DNA from: Pseudoxanthomonas sp. F37
GTDB taxonomy: Bacteria > Pseudomonadota > Gammaproteobacteria > Xanthomonadales > Xanthomonadaceae
Assembly: GCF_022965755.1 (NCBI RefSeq)
Contig: NZ_CP095187.1
Coordinates: 682,001-746,000, forward strand
Direction: 5' to 3'
Length of the DNA stretch: 64,000 nt
Positions 20,968 to 30,366 of this stretch are shown one piece after another (within the stretch, counting starts at the first letter, position 1; each line of letters begins with the position of its first letter). The notes under the pieces are model-generated. The model ran no database searches. It saw only the letters and a program-made list of their open reading frames with translations, and was not told the origin of the DNA. Both the position numbers and the translations under genes were made by a program.

Positions 20968-21569
20968 CCAAGCCGCATGCCGCCGTGGTGCTGGCCGCGG
21001 GCGGCAGCACGCGCCTGGGCCGTCCCAAGCAACTGCTGACGCGCGATGGCGAGACGCTGGTGCACCGCGCCGCACGGCTGGCCCTGGCGTCGGGCGCGGC
21101 ACGCGTGCTGGTGATCGTCGGTGCGCAGGCGGATGATGTGGCGGCCGCGGTGCGCGACCTGCCCGTGGAGTGCCTGTGCAACGCGCGCTGGCGCGAGGGT
21201 CTGGCAGGAAGCCTGCGCACCGCGGTGGATGCGCTTGCCGCGCATGCCCGCGCCACGCTGCTGCTGACCTGCGACCAGCCGGCACTGGAGGCCGCGCACC
21301 TGCAGGCATTGCTGGAGGCGTCTGGTCGTGCGCCGTCGGGTTCCGCCGCGACGCGCCTGGCCGACCGCGTGGGTGTCCCCGCCGTCGTGGCGCCGACGAT
21401 GCTGCGGGCCGCAATGGCGGCGCGGGGAGATCGCGGCCTGCGCGATGTGCTGAATGCGGCAGGTGCCGGCGTCATCGCCTGCGAGGCGCCGGATCTGGGT
21501 GTCGATATCGACACCCCGGAGGATATTGCGGGGGCCGTATCGCGGGGGTGGCTGGATCCCCTCGCGTGA
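20964..21569 (+). CDS. mocA: Molybdenum cofactor cytidylyltransferase, MocA family
   Basis: A 201-residue nucleotidyltransferase of the MobA/MocA fold that makes molybdopterin cytosine dinucleotide, the cofactor form used by xanthine-dehydrogenase-family enzymes in bacteria. The nucleotide-binding VVLAAGGSTRLGRPKQLL is at residues 8-25, with LLTCDQPALEAAHL, VGVPAVVAP and the terminal GVDIDTPEDI motif. It is coupled to xdhC and divergent from iorAB, completing a self-contained gene set. CTP specificity is assumed from context. Confidence 0.92.
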   Translation: MTKPHAAVVLAAGGSTRLGRPKQLLTRDGETLVHRAARLALASGAARVLVIVGAQADDVAAAVRDLPVECLCNARWREGLAGSLRTAVDALAAHARATLLLTCDQPALEAAHLQALLEASGRAPSGSAATRLADRVGVPAVVAPTMLRAAMAARGDRGLRDVLNAAGAGVIACEAPDLGVDIDTPEDIAGAVSRGWLDPLA

Positions 21570-21572
21570 CGA

Positions 21573-21594
21573 GGTGCCGGCGTGGGCCGGCACC
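21573..21594. terminator. Hairpin between convergent genes
   Basis: A perfect 9-bp stem (GGTGCCGGC/GCCGGCACC) with a GTGG loop fills the gap between the mocA stop and the convergent ABC permease stop. It lacks a T-run, so intrinsic termination is uncertain. Confidence 0.45.
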
Positions 21595-21607
21595 CCGCCC
21601 GGTTGCA

Positions 21608-22918
21608 TCAGATCGCGCGCAGGGCCTGCGTGATCGGCAGGCGCGCCGCGCGCAGCGCCGGGAACAGCCCGCCCACCAGGCCGATGCCCAGGGCCCACTT
21701 CAGCCCGCTCCACAACAGCTCGGGCGTGACCTTGAACTGGAACACCACCTGGCTGAAGTTGCTGCCCAGCGTGGCCACGCTGTAGCCGTTGAACACGGCC
21801 CAGGCGATCAGCCCGCCCAGCAGCCCGCCCAGCAGGGCCAGCAGCATCGTCTCCAGCATCACCGCCATCACCACCGGCAGGCCACGGAAACCGATCGCAC
21901 GCATGGTGGCGATCTCGCGCGCGCGGCCGGCAACGGCGGCGTACATGGTGTTCAGCGCGCCGAACACCGCGCCGATGGCCATGATGCTGCCGATCACCGT
22001 GCCCAGCACCCTGATCAGCGTGGTCAGGCCGGTGGACTGCTTGGTGTAATAGTCGCGCGTGGTCAGTACGTCCAGTTTCAGCCGCGGGTCGTTCTCCATG
22101 GCCTTCTTGAACTGCTCGAAGCCCGGCTTGCCGGCGGTGCGCACGGTGACCGACTGGTAGGCGCGGCGGTCATAGGCCGAGGAGAGCGTGTCGATGTCGG
22201 TCCACAGCTCCGAGTCGTGCGCATCACCGGCGGCGAACACGCCCACCACCGTCCAGTCCTGGTTGCCCAGGCGCAGCGTCTTGCCGATGTCCAGGCCGCG
22301 GTACTGGCCCTTGGCGCCCTGGCCGACCACGATCTCGCGCACGCCGACGTTGAACTTGCGGCCTTCGATCAGCTTGATGTGCGGACGGATCGCCCAGGCC
22401 GCTTCGCTGACGCCACGGAACTGCGCATTGGCGTCCTCGCCGCTGCCGGCGGTGGGCAGGTTGACGATCTGCGACAGCTCCGGCGACAGCAATGCGCGGC
22501 CGTCCTTGTCCTTGGCGATGCCGGCCAGCGTCGAGATCAGCGGCACCTGGTCGCGGGTGATGACCGAGTTGGTTTCCGCCTGCGAGCCGCCGCGCAGCAC
22601 GATGGCGGTGTCGTCGCTGCCGGTCTGCTTGAGCGTGGCCGAAAAGCCTTCGCCCATCGCCAGCATCGCCACCAGCACGCCGACCACGCCGGCGATGCCG
22701 ACCACGATCACCGACGAGGCGCCCCAGCGCTGCGGCAGGCTGGCGATGCCGATCCTGGCCGCCTCCAGCGACAGTCGGCCGCTGCGGGTGAGGAACAGCC
22801 ACAGCGCCAGCAGCACCGCCAGGCCGGCCACCACGAACCACGGCGACACGATCCACGCCGCCAGGCCGACGGCCAGCAGCACGATGGAGACCAGATTGCC
22901 CAACCATTGCTTCTTCAT
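21608..22918 (-). CDS. MacB/FtsX-type ABC transporter permease (second of two)
   Basis: A 436-residue permease with N-terminal helices, a large periplasmic MacB_PCD-type domain (about residues 75-270), and three C-terminal helices of the FtsX fold (about 285-436, ending in LVGGLFPALRAARLPITQALRAI). It is the last gene of a four-gene cluster (adaptor, ATPase, permease, permease) that resembles MacAB-like tripartite systems. Those move peptides, lipoproteins or toxins out of the periplasm rather than across the inner membrane. A GGAGAC ribosome site precedes the ATG. No outer-membrane TolC partner is encoded nearby. Confidence 0.9.
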   Translation of the reverse strand: MKKQWLGNLVSIVLLAVGLAAWIVSPWFVVAGLAVLLALWLFLTRSGRLSLEAARIGIASLPQRWGASSVIVVGIAGVVGVLVAMLAMGEGFSATLKQTGSDDTAIVLRGGSQAETNSVITRDQVPLISTLAGIAKDKDGRALLSPELSQIVNLPTAGSGEDANAQFRGVSEAAWAIRPHIKLIEGRKFNVGVREIVVGQGAKGQYRGLDIGKTLRLGNQDWTVVGVFAAGDAHDSELWTDIDTLSSAYDRRAYQSVTVRTAGKPGFEQFKKAMENDPRLKLDVLTTRDYYTKQSTGLTTLIRVLGTVIGSIMAIGAVFGALNTMYAAVAGRAREIATMRAIGFRGLPVVMAVMLETMLLALLGGLLGGLIAWAVFNGYSVATLGSNFSQVVFQFKVTPELLWSGLKWALGIGLVGGLFPALRAARLPITQALRAI

Positions 22919-22931
22919 GTGGTGTCTCCTC

Positions 22932-24092
22932 TCAGCGGCCGGCCAGGGCGTCGACGATCTTCAGGCGCATCGCCCGCGTCGCCGGCAGCGCGCCGACGAT
23001 CAGGCCGATGGCGACCATCAGCGACAGCCCCAGCGCCCAGGTCTGGGCGGGGATGGTGGGCAGGGCGATCATGCCGTTGCTGGCGCCGCTGACCACCGGA
23101 ATCATCACCGAGGCCAGGCCCATGCCCAGCACGCCGCCCAGCACGATCAGCAGCACCGCCTCCACCAGCACCAGCACCAGCACGGTGCCGTTGGTGAAGC
23201 CCAGCGTCTTCAGCACCGCCAGTTCCGGGATGCGCTCGCGCACCGCCTGCGCCATGGTGTTGCCGGTCAGCAGCAGCAGGGTGAAGAACACCGCCGCCAT
23301 GATCGCGGTGACGATCAGGCCGATGTCGGCGAACTGCTTGGCGAAGGACTGGTTGAACGCCTGCTCGGTCTGGGTCTTGGTCTCGTGCGCGGAGTTCTCC
23401 GAGATCGCATCGATGGCCTTGGCCACGCGGGTGGCGTGGTTCACGTTGTCCAGCTTCACCATGTACCAGCCGACCTGGCCGTTGACGTACTGGTTGGCTT
23501 CGTCGAAGTACTTCCAGTGGAAGATCAGCTGGTTCTCCTCGCCCTTGCGCTTGGAGTCGGCCAGTCTGAACGTGCCGCGCAGCGTGAGCGGCCAGGCATT
23601 GCTGCCGTCCTTCTGCGGGAAGATCGTCGCCTGCAGCGGAATGGTGTCGCCGACCTTCCAGCCGAAACGCCTGGCCAGGTTCTCGCCGACGATGGCGCCG
23701 GTGCGGTCGGCCTCCCAGGCCTTCACCTGCGCCGGATCGACGATGTACTCCGGGTACATGTCCAGATAGCCCGGGCCCACCGAGAAGTTGGGGAAGAAGT
23801 TCTTCGGGTCCTTGTAGATGCCGCCGAACCAGGCCGCATACGTGGCCTTCTTCACGCCGGGCGTGGATTCGATGCGGGTCAGCAGGCTGTACGGCAGCAT
23901 CTGCGTGATCGACAGGCGCGAGGCCACCACCAGGCGGTCCGCGCCGGCGACGCTGCCGCCGGAGTTGAACGCCACGCGCACCGAGTCCAGCAGGCCGAAC
24001 AGCAGGAACGCCGCCACCACCGACAGCAGGGTCAGCAGCGTCCGCGTCTTGCTGCGGAACAGCGCCGACCAGATCAACGAGAAATATTTCAT
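22932..24092 (-). CDS. MacB/FtsX-type ABC transporter permease (first of two)
   Basis: A 386-residue paralogue of the next permease, with one N-terminal helix (about 15-35), a periplasmic MacB_PCD domain and the C-terminal FtsX helices (from about 265, ending [18 protein letters not shown]). The two permeases probably form a heterodimer served by one ATPase, as in several LolCDE/MacB-type systems. The stop lies 13 bases before the partner's start, and the start lies 13 bases after the ATPase stop, so the three are clearly co-transcribed. Confidence 0.9.
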   Translation of the reverse strand: MKYFSLIWSALFRSKTRTLLTLLSVVAAFLLFGLLDSVRVAFNSGGSVAGADRLVVASRLSITQMLPYSLLTRIESTPGVKKATYAAWFGGIYKDPKNFFPNFSVGPGYLDMYPEYIVDPAQVKAWEADRTGAIVGENLARRFGWKVGDTIPLQATIFPQKDGSNAWPLTLRGTFRLADSKRKGEENQLIFHWKYFDEANQYVNGQVGWYMVKLDNVNHATRVAKAIDAISENSAHETKTQTEQAFNQSFAKQFADIGLIVTAIMAAVFFTLLLLTGNTMAQAVRERIPELAVLKTLGFTNGTVLVLVLVEAVLLIVLGGVLGMGLASVMIPVVSGASNGMIALPTIPAQTWALGLSLMVAIGLIVGALPATRAMRLKIVDALAGR

Positions 24093-24105
24093 GTCCGCCT
24101 CCGGA

Positions 24106-24798
24106 TCAGTGCGCCGCGGCCGGGGCGTCGACCAGTTCGCCCTTGTCCAGGTGGATGGTGTGGGTGGCGTACTCGGCCGCCTTCGGGTCGTGGGTGACCA
24201 TGATGATGGTCTTGCCGTGCTCGCGGTTGAGCATCTTCAGCAGGTTGAGGATCTCCTCGGCCGAATGGCGGTCCAGGTCGCCGGTGGGCTCGTCGCAGAT
24301 CAGGAAGGTCGGGTCGGAGACGATGGCGCGGGCGATCGCCACGCGCTGCTGCTGGCCGCCGGACAGCTCGTTGGGGCGGTGCGACTTGCGGTCGGCCAGG
24401 CCCACCAGCTGCAGTGCGATCTCGGCATTGCGCTTGCGCTGCGCCGCGCCCAGCTTGGTCAGCAGCAGCGGCAGCTCGACGTTGCGCTGCGCGGTGAGCG
24501 TCGGCATCAGGTTGTAGAACTGGAACACGAAGCCGACATTGGAGCTGCGCCAGTGCGCCAGCTGGCCGTCGTTCATGCGGTCGATGCGCTGGCCCTCGAT
24601 CTCGATCTCGCCGGCCGTGGGCGTGTCCAGGCCGCCGATCAGGTTCAGCAGGGTGGTCTTGCCCGAGCCGGACGGACCCATCAGCGCGACGAAATCGCCG
24701 TGCGGGATGTCCAGGTCGATGCCGTGCAGCACCTGCACCTTCTCGGGGCCGCGCTGGTAGGTCTTGGTGACGTTGCGGATGGAAACCAGGGAAGACAT
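24106..24798 (-). CDS. ABC transporter ATPase, MacB/LolD type
   Basis: A 230-residue cytosolic ATPase that powers the two downstream permeases. It carries Walker [10 protein letters not shown] (about 41-49), the Q-loop region [21 protein letters not shown] typical of the MacB/LolD subfamily, the signature [15 protein letters not shown], Walker [13 protein letters not shown] and the switch histidine in [12 protein letters not shown]. The gap to the upstream adaptor gene is about 200 bases, so an internal promoter is possible. Confidence 0.95.
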   Translation of the reverse strand: MSSLVSIRNVTKTYQRGPEKVQVLHGIDLDIPHGDFVALMGPSGSGKTTLLNLIGGLDTPTAGEIEIEGQRIDRMNDGQLAHWRSSNVGFVFQFYNLMPTLTAQRNVELPLLLTKLGAAQRKRNAEIALQLVGLADRKSHRPNELSGGQQQRVAIARAIVSDPTFLICDEPTGDLDRHSAEEILNLLKMLNREHGKTIIMVTHDPKAAEYATHTIHLDKGELVDAPAAAH

Positions 24799-24996
24799 CG
24801 GCAGGATCCTTGTAGGAGACGGAAAGGCGGACGGCGATGCTGCGGTTCAAGCAGGGCGGATCCCGCCCTCGAGGGACACGGGACGCCCGTGGGGCGACGG
24901 ATGGCGCCGCCCGGGATCGACGGGCGCCGGTGCAACGGCGCCCGGTGTTCGGTGGTTCGCCGCCGCGAGGACATCCTCACGCGGCGCCTTGCGGGC

Positions 24997-26238
24997 TTAC
25001 TCGGTGTCTTCGGCCAGCACGACCTTGGCACCGTCCTGCAGTTCGGCGGGCGGGTCCAGGACGACGGTTTCGCCCGCGTCCAGGCCCTGGGTGACATGCA
25101 CGTCGTCGCCCAGCTTGCCGGCGACCTTCAGCGCGCGCCGCTGCACGGTGTCCTGGTCGCCGACGACGAAGGCCACCTGCGCGCCGTCGCGCTCGACCAC
25201 GGCGGCGCCCGGCGCACGCACGCCCTTGGGCTGCGCGGCCTGCTGCGGCCGGGCCGCTTCCAGGAAGCTCACCCGCACGCCCATGTCGGGGACGATGCGC
25301 GGGTCCTTCACCGCCAGCGCCACGCGCACCTTCACCGTGGCCTTGCTGCGGTCGGCGGTGGGGATGATGGCGATCACCTCGCCGGGGATCTGCCAGTCGG
25401 GATAGGCGTTCAGCGTGGCCTGGATCGGCATCTTCGGCTGCACGCGGCCGATGAAGGACTCGTTGACCTCCACTTCCACTTCCAGCGAGTCCATGTCGAC
25501 GATGGTGCCGATGCCGGTGCGGGTATAGCCGCCGGTGGCCAGCGGCGAGACGATCTCGCCGGGCTGCGCGGCCTTGGCGATCACCACGCCGGCGAACGGT
25601 GCGCGCACGATGGTGTTGTCCACGCCGTTGTCGGAAATGGCCAGGCTGCGGCTGGCCACGGTGACGTTGCGCTGCGCGGCCTGCAGCTGCGCGCGCAGGG
25701 CGTCGCGGGTGGCGACCGCCTGGTCGTACTGCGAGCGCGCGACCAACTGCTGCCGCACCAGCGAGGACAGGCGGCGCGCATGGGCCTCGGCCTCGGTCAG
25801 CTGCGCCTGCACGTTCGCCACCTGCGAGCGCGCGGCCTCGACCTGCGCCTGCGACAGCGCACGGCTGGCGTCGGCATCCACCGGGTCGAGCGTGGCCATC
25901 ACCTGGCCGGCTTCGACCTTCATGCCTTCCTCGATCAGCACTTCGCGCACCTTGCCGGTGATCTTGGCCGACACCGTGGCCATGCGCCGTGCGACCACGT
26001 AGCCGGAGGCGTCCAGCACCGAGGCGGCGGCACCGCCGTTGCCCATCGCCACCGTGGGCGCGGTGCGCACTTCGATCGGCTTCTCGCGCCCGAACAATGC
26101 CCAGCCGGCCGCGGCCAGCGCCAGCAGCACGGCGACCACGCCCAGCGTGATCCACAGGCCGCGGCGCGATGCGGGCTCCGGCGGCGGTGCCTTGCGGTCG
26201 ATGCGGAGTTCCTTCAGCAGGTCGGCAGAGGTGTTCAT
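24997..26238 (-). CDS. HlyD/MacA-type periplasmic adaptor
   Basis: A 413-residue membrane-fusion protein that links the inner-membrane permeases to an outer-membrane channel. It has one N-terminal helix (about residues 27-48), the first half of a lipoyl domain (MATVSAKITGKVREVLIEEGMKVEAGQVMATLD), a coiled-coil hairpin (about 115-190) and a beta-barrel domain with YTRTGIGTIVDMDSLEVEVEV. It is the first gene of the cluster and defines the system as a tripartite exporter. The start MNTSADLLKELRIDRK is the only one that keeps the helix near the N-terminus. Confidence 0.93.
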   Translation of the reverse strand: MNTSADLLKELRIDRKAPPPEPASRRGLWITLGVVAVLLALAAAGWALFGREKPIEVRTAPTVAMGNGGAAASVLDASGYVVARRMATVSAKITGKVREVLIEEGMKVEAGQVMATLDPVDADASRALSQAQVEAARSQVANVQAQLTEAEAHARRLSSLVRQQLVARSQYDQAVATRDALRAQLQAAQRNVTVASRSLAISDNGVDNTIVRAPFAGVVIAKAAQPGEIVSPLATGGYTRTGIGTIVDMDSLEVEVEVNESFIGRVQPKMPIQATLNAYPDWQIPGEVIAIIPTADRSKATVKVRVALAVKDPRIVPDMGVRVSFLEAARPQQAAQPKGVRAPGAAVVERDGAQVAFVVGDQDTVQRRALKVAGKLGDDVHVTQGLDAGETVVLDPPAELQDGAKVVLAEDTE

Positions 26239-26401
26239 GCGTATCCAGACGGTGAATGCGGGGAAGTGTGACCAGCAAGGGTAACGGAAGCCTAGTTGCC
26301 GGAAGTCACTTCATGCAGGAACCGGCCGGCCCGGCCCGGCAACGGGCCGGCAACAGGCCGGGAGGGTGCGCATCATCGACGCTCCGGCGGGCGCATCCCA
26401 G

Positions 26402-26413
26402 TGACACCTGTCA
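26402..26413. promoter_or_regulatory. Candidate response-regulator operator TGACA-N2-TGTCA
   Basis: A perfect 12-bp palindrome lies 83 bases before the second ABC operon, which encodes its own LuxR-type response regulator. Such regulators often bind short inverted repeats in their own promoters, so autoregulation is plausible but not shown. Confidence 0.45.
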
Positions 26414-26495
26414 TCTGATTCGCCTGAGGGGCGCCACTGATCACAGGCGGGGCGAGGGCGCAGGCTGTGTCCCTCTTCCGGCAAGGCTCCTTGGC

Positions 26496-27413
26496 ATGGA
26501 CACGGCGACCCTCCCTTCCCCCGCGCTCGCCCGGCTGCGTGGCGTGCGCCATCAGTATGGCCGCACCCTGGCGCTCGACGGTCTGGATCTGGCGTTGCCG
26601 GCCGGCCAGGTGCTGGCCCTGCTCGGCCCCAACGGGGCCGGCAAGACCACCGCGATCAGCCTGCTGCTGGGCCTGCAGCGTCCGCAGGCGGGGCAGGTGG
26701 AACTGTTCGGCCTGCCACCGCAGGACCTGGCCGCGCGCCGGCGCATCGGCGTGATGCTGCAGACGGCTGCCGTGCCGGACACGTTGCAGGTGCGCGAGCT
26801 GATCGACCTGACCCGCAGCTACTACCCGCGTCCGCGCAGCGTGGCCGACTGCGTGGCGCTGGCCGGGCTGGACGGCCTGATGGACCGCCGCTACGGCCGG
26901 CTGTCCGGCGGCCAGCAGCGGCGCGTGCAGTTCGCGCTGGCCCTCTGCGGGCGGCCCGGGCTGCTGTTCCTCGACGAACCCACGACGGGCCTGGACCTGG
27001 ATGCCCGGCAGACGCTGTGGAAGGCGATCCGCGAACTGGGCGCGCAGGGCTGCGCGGTGCTGCTGACCACGCATTACCTGGAAGAAGCCCAAGCGCTGGC
27101 CGATCGCGTGGTGGTGCTCAACCACGGGCGCGTCGTGGCCGAAGGCACCGTGGCGCAGATCCGCGCCCACGTGGCGCAACGACGCATCCGCTGCAGCACC
27201 ACGCTGCCGGCGGCGCGGGTGCAGGGCTGGCCGGGGGTGCAGCGCGCGCAGCACGACGGCGAGCGGCTGGAGATCGTCGTCGATGCGGCCGAGCCGGTGG
27301 TCCGCCGGCTGTTGGACGAGGATCCCGCACTCACGGAGCTGGAAGTGCAGCGCGCCGGCCTGGCGGATGCCTTCCTGGCCCTCACCCGTGACACGCAGAA
27401 GGAAGCCGCCTGA
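26496..27413 (+). CDS. ABC-2 type exporter ATPase
   Basis: A 305-residue ATPase of the DrrA/CcmA-like subfamily: Walker A GPNGAGKTTAISLLLG (about residues 47-62), signature LSGGQQRRVQFALAL, Walker B LLFLDEPTTGLDLD, switch LLTTHYLEEAQALADRV, and a C-terminal extension of about 80 residues typical of ABC-2 exporters. ATG 26496 puts the core at the expected distance. The stop and the permease start overlap (TGATG), so the two are coupled. With the downstream kinase and regulator this resembles self-regulated export systems related to B. subtilis DesKR and YvfTU neighbourhoods. Confidence 0.92.
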   Translation: MDTATLPSPALARLRGVRHQYGRTLALDGLDLALPAGQVLALLGPNGAGKTTAISLLLGLQRPQAGQVELFGLPPQDLAARRRIGVMLQTAAVPDTLQVRELIDLTRSYYPRPRSVADCVALAGLDGLMDRRYGRLSGGQQRRVQFALALCGRPGLLFLDEPTTGLDLDARQTLWKAIRELGAQGCAVLLTTHYLEEAQALADRVVVLNHGRVVAEGTVAQIRAHVAQRRIRCSTTLPAARVQGWPGVQRAQHDGERLEIVVDAAEPVVRRLLDEDPALTELEVQRAGLADAFLALTRDTQKEAA

Positions 27414-28171
27414 TGGATACCGTCGCCACCGTTCCGTTTTCGTCCACGCGGGCGTACGTGCTCGAAGCCCGCTACGAATTCCTCCGCCTGCTGCGCACGC
27501 CCTCGTTCTCACTGCCTGCCCTGTTGTTTCCGCCGGTGTTCTACCTGCTGTTCGGCGTGCTGCTGGGCGGCAAGGGCGGGCCGGTCGCCGCGCAGTACCT
27601 GCTGGCGGGCTATGGCGTATTCGGCGTGATCGGCGTGGCGCTGTTCGGCTTCGGCGTGACCGTGGCGATGGATCGCGAACAGGGCCTGCTGACGCTCAAG
27701 CGTGCGCAGCCGATGCCGCCGGGGGCCTACCTGGTGGCGAAGATGGCCATGGCGCTGCTGTTCGCCGCGATCATCCTGCTGCTGCTCGCCGCCATCGCGG
27801 CCGGCGTGGCGCAGGTGCGGCTGTCGGCCGCGCAGTGGGCCGGGTGGGCGGCGACGTGCCTGCTGGGCGTGCTGCCCTTCAGCGCGCTGGGGCTGTGGCT
27901 GGGCACGTTGGTCGGCGGCCGCGGTGCGCCCGCGCTGATCAACCTGGTCTACCTGCCTATGGCGTTCCTGTCGGGGCTGTGGGTGCCGCTGACGATGCTT
28001 CCGGCGATGCTGCAGACGCTGGCGCCGGCATGGCCGGCGTATCATCTGGCGCAGGTCGCGCAGAAGGTGGTCGGCGTGGATGCAGGGCGTCCGCTGCCGC
28101 TGCATGTCGCCGTACTGGCCGGGATGACGATCGTGTTCTTCCTGCTGGCGCGCCGCCGCCTGGTGCGGTGA
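27413..28171 (+). CDS. ABC-2 type transporter permease
   Basis: A 252-residue integral membrane protein with about six predicted helices. It fits ABC2_membrane family permeases: GVLLGGKGGPVAAQYLLAGYGVFGVIG, the charged intracellular segment TVAMDREQGLLTLKRAQPMPPGAYLVAK and a final helix before LARRRLVR. It forms the exporter channel with the upstream ATPase. The substrate is unknown; candidates for such systems are small hydrophobic compounds or membrane components. Confidence 0.9.
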   Translation: MDTVATVPFSSTRAYVLEARYEFLRLLRTPSFSLPALLFPPVFYLLFGVLLGGKGGPVAAQYLLAGYGVFGVIGVALFGFGVTVAMDREQGLLTLKRAQPMPPGAYLVAKMAMALLFAAIILLLLAAIAAGVAQVRLSAAQWAGWAATCLLGVLPFSALGLWLGTLVGGRGAPALINLVYLPMAFLSGLWVPLTMLPAMLQTLAPAWPAYHLAQVAQKVVGVDAGRPLPLHVAVLAGMTIVFFLLARRRLVR

Positions 28172-28198
28172 ACCGGACCGTCGAGCAAGGAGCCTGCG

Positions 28199-29389
28199 AT
28201 GAACCCGTCTTCCTCTCCGCTGCTGCGTCGGCTGACCCGCCTGCGCGACGCCCTGGTCCCGGAGGCGCTGGGCCTGGGCTGGATGCCCCTCTTCCTGCTG
28301 GGCTACCTGGTGTTCCTGTTCATGCCGGTGCTGGTGCCGTCCGGGGGCGACTGGGGCGGCAACCTGCACTGGCGCCTGTGGCCGACGCTGGCATCGATCG
28401 CGGCGTTCCTGCCGATGTACTTCCTGGCCTACCGCGGCAGTGCGATGACGCGGGTGCTGTGCACCTTGGGCATCGCCGCGCTCGGCTGCGGGCTGATGGC
28501 GTACAACGCCTTCTCCAACACCTACATCATCTACGCGGCGGCCTTCGTCGCGCTGCTGCCCGGCGCGGTGTGGCTGCGGCTGGCCGTGCTGGCGGCATTG
28601 CTGGGCGCCTACCATGGCCTGTCGGTGTGGCTGGGGTTCCCGGTGTTCGTGCCGATACTGACCGCCATCATCTCGGTGGCCGTGTTCACCGGCAACTACT
28701 TCCAGTCCGAAACGGTGCGCAAGCGCGCCGAGCTGAAACTCTCGCACGAGGAAGTGCGCCGGCTGGCCGCGCTGGCCGAACGCGAGCGCATCGGCCGCGA
28801 CCTGCACGACCTGCTGGGCCACACGCTGTCGCTGGTGGCGCTGAAATCCGACCTGGCCGGCCGGCTGATCGCCCGCGACCCGCAGGCCGCGCGCAACGAG
28901 ATCGACGAAGTCAGCCGCGTCGCCCGCGATGCGCTGGCGCAGGTGCGGCGCGCGGTCACCGGCATCCGCGCGGCCGGACTGGCGGCCGAACTGGCCTCGG
29001 CGCGCCTGCTGCTGGAATCGGACGGCGTCACCCTGCGCTACCAGGCGCAGGACGTGGCGCTGCCGGCCGATCTTGAGACCGTGCTCGCGCTGAGCCTGCG
29101 CGAGGCGGTGACCAACATCCAGCGCCACGCGCGCGCCACGATCGCCGAAGTCGCGCTGGCCTGCAGCGACGGACACGCGCATCTGCGCATCCGCGACAAC
29201 GGCGTCGGCAGCGCCGCCGTGCCCGGCAACGGCCTGGGCGGCATGCGCGAGCGTGTGGAAGCACGCGGCGGACGCCTGCGCATCGATTCCACCTTGCGGC
29301 AGGGGACCTGCGTTGAGATCGTGCTGCCGCTGCCGTCGGGGTCCGATGTCGTGACGGCACCAGAGAAAGCCCCTGTAGGAGCGACGTGA
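28199..29389 (+). CDS. Sensor histidine kinase, HisKA_3 (NarL/DesK type)
   Basis: A 396-residue membrane sensor. About five or six N-terminal helices (residues 25-175) form a DesK-like sensor without a large extracytoplasmic domain, suggesting it senses the membrane itself or a lipophilic ligand. The phosphoacceptor is H203 in ERIGRDLHDLLGHTLSLVALK, and the ATPase domain has an N-box LREAVTNIQRHARA and a G-box LRIRDNGVGSA. The last five codons and the stop lie inside a REPIN-like repeat beginning at 29374, so its C-terminal tail is repeat-derived. It probably phosphorylates the response regulator encoded 200 bases downstream. Confidence 0.93.
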   Translation: MNPSSSPLLRRLTRLRDALVPEALGLGWMPLFLLGYLVFLFMPVLVPSGGDWGGNLHWRLWPTLASIAAFLPMYFLAYRGSAMTRVLCTLGIAALGCGLMAYNAFSNTYIIYAAAFVALLPGAVWLRLAVLAALLGAYHGLSVWLGFPVFVPILTAIISVAVFTGNYFQSETVRKRAELKLSHEEVRRLAALAERERIGRDLHDLLGHTLSLVALKSDLAGRLIARDPQAARNEIDEVSRVARDALAQVRRAVTGIRAAGLAAELASARLLLESDGVTLRYQAQDVALPADLETVLALSLREAVTNIQRHARATIAEVALACSDGHAHLRIRDNGVGSAAVPGNGLGGMRERVEARGGRLRIDSTLRQGTCVEIVLPLPSGSDVVTAPEKAPVGAT

Positions 29390-29522
29390 GTCGCGACCGC
29401 ATGGCCGGACACACCCTCATCTCGACGCGTGCGCGGATGCAGGCTGCCTCGCTTGTTTCCATGGCTGCGCCACCCGTGCGGTCGCGACTTACCGGTGCAG
29501 ACTTGCCTGCACCACTCCTACA
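29374..29522. repeat. REPIN-like inverted element, copy 1
   Basis: The left end (29375-29398, core GGAGCGACGTGAGTCGCGA) is repeated in inverted, partly altered form at the right end (29478-29522): GCGGTCGCGACTTA, then a second stem GGTGCAG..CTGCACC, then ACTCCTACA. The overall size, 149 bp, matches the copies at 30211 and 34381. It overlaps the 3' end of the kinase gene. Confidence 0.75.
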
Positions 29523-29589
29523 ATGGGCAGTCCACTTCACGAGTGTGATTCACTAGCGTGACGTTCAATCTTTTTGCCACGACATCTCC

Positions 29590-30192
29590 ATGATCCGCGT
29601 ACTGCTCGCCGAAGACCAGGCCATGGTGCGGGGTGCGCTCACCGCGCTGCTGGGCATGGAACGCGACATCGAGGTGGTCGGCGGCGCGGCCGATGGCGAG
29701 ACGGCGTGGCGCGAACTGCAACGGCTCAAGCCCGACCTGCTGGTCACCGACATCGAGATGCCCGGCCTGAGCGGGCTGGAGCTGGCCCAGCGCATCCAGC
29801 GGCACGAACTGGCGTGCAAGGTGGTCATCGTCACCACCTTCGCGCGCAGCGGCTTCCTGCGGCGCGCACTGGAGGCCGGCGTATCCGGCTACCTGCTGAA
29901 GGATGCGCCGGCCGAAGACCTGGCCGAAGCGCTGCGCAAGGTGCACCGGGGCGGCCGCGCCATCGATCCGCAGCTGGCGCTGGAAGCCTGGTCCGACGCG
30001 GACCCGTTGAACGACCGCGAGCGCCAGGTGCTGCGGCTGGCCGGCGAAGGGCAATCGGCCGGCGACATCGCCAGGCAGCTCAACCTCTCGCAGGGCACGG
30101 TGCGCAACTACCTGTCCGAAGCCATCGGCAAGCTCGGGGTGGGCAACCGCATCGAAGCCTACCGGCTGGCGCGCCAGCGCGGGTGGTTGTAG
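29590..30192 (+). CDS. NarL/FixJ-type response regulator
   Basis: A 200-residue two-domain regulator. The receiver domain has E8-D9, the phosphoacceptor D54 (LLVTDIEMPGLSG), the conserved switch threonine in VTTFARSGFLRRALEAG and the lysine in YLLKDAP. The C-terminal LuxR helix-turn-helix spans about residues 138-195 (LNDRERQVLRLAGEGQSAGDIA). It lies downstream of the DesK-like kinase on the same strand, its likely partner, and probably controls the ABC exporter operon. No strong ribosome site precedes the ATG. Confidence 0.95.
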   Translation: MIRVLLAEDQAMVRGALTALLGMERDIEVVGGAADGETAWRELQRLKPDLLVTDIEMPGLSGLELAQRIQRHELACKVVIVTTFARSGFLRRALEAGVSGYLLKDAPAEDLAEALRKVHRGGRAIDPQLALEAWSDADPLNDRERQVLRLAGEGQSAGDIARQLNLSQGTVRNYLSEAIGKLGVGNRIEAYRLARQRGWL

Positions 30193-30210
30193 GAAATGAA
30201 ACGCCTGCTC

Positions 30211-30357
30211 TAGGAGCGACGTCAGTCGCGACCGCACGCGTCCCCGCGTTCCGATGGCTTGCGCTATTGCGCAGGAATGGGCATGCGACGCTCGTCGCGT
30301 CTTTGACCGGTTCACGTGGCTTCGGGGCCACGGTCGCGACTGACGTCGCTCCTGCAG
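30211..30357. repeat. REPIN-like inverted element, copy 2
   Basis: The best-preserved copy. The left end TAGGAGCGACGTCAGTCGCG (30211-30230, followed by ACCGC) is matched by its reverse complement at 30331-30355. About 95 bases of unrelated sequence lie between the ends. It fills the gap between the convergent response regulator and M17 peptidase genes. Confidence 0.85.
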
Positions 30358-30366
30358 GGGGCAACG

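Noticed and set aside
16525..21414. A 1629-codon open frame on the minus strand
   Set aside because: It is a GC-driven antisense frame running across xdhC, iorA and iorB; only its last 199 codons (16525-17124) match a real gene, the dihaem cytochrome.
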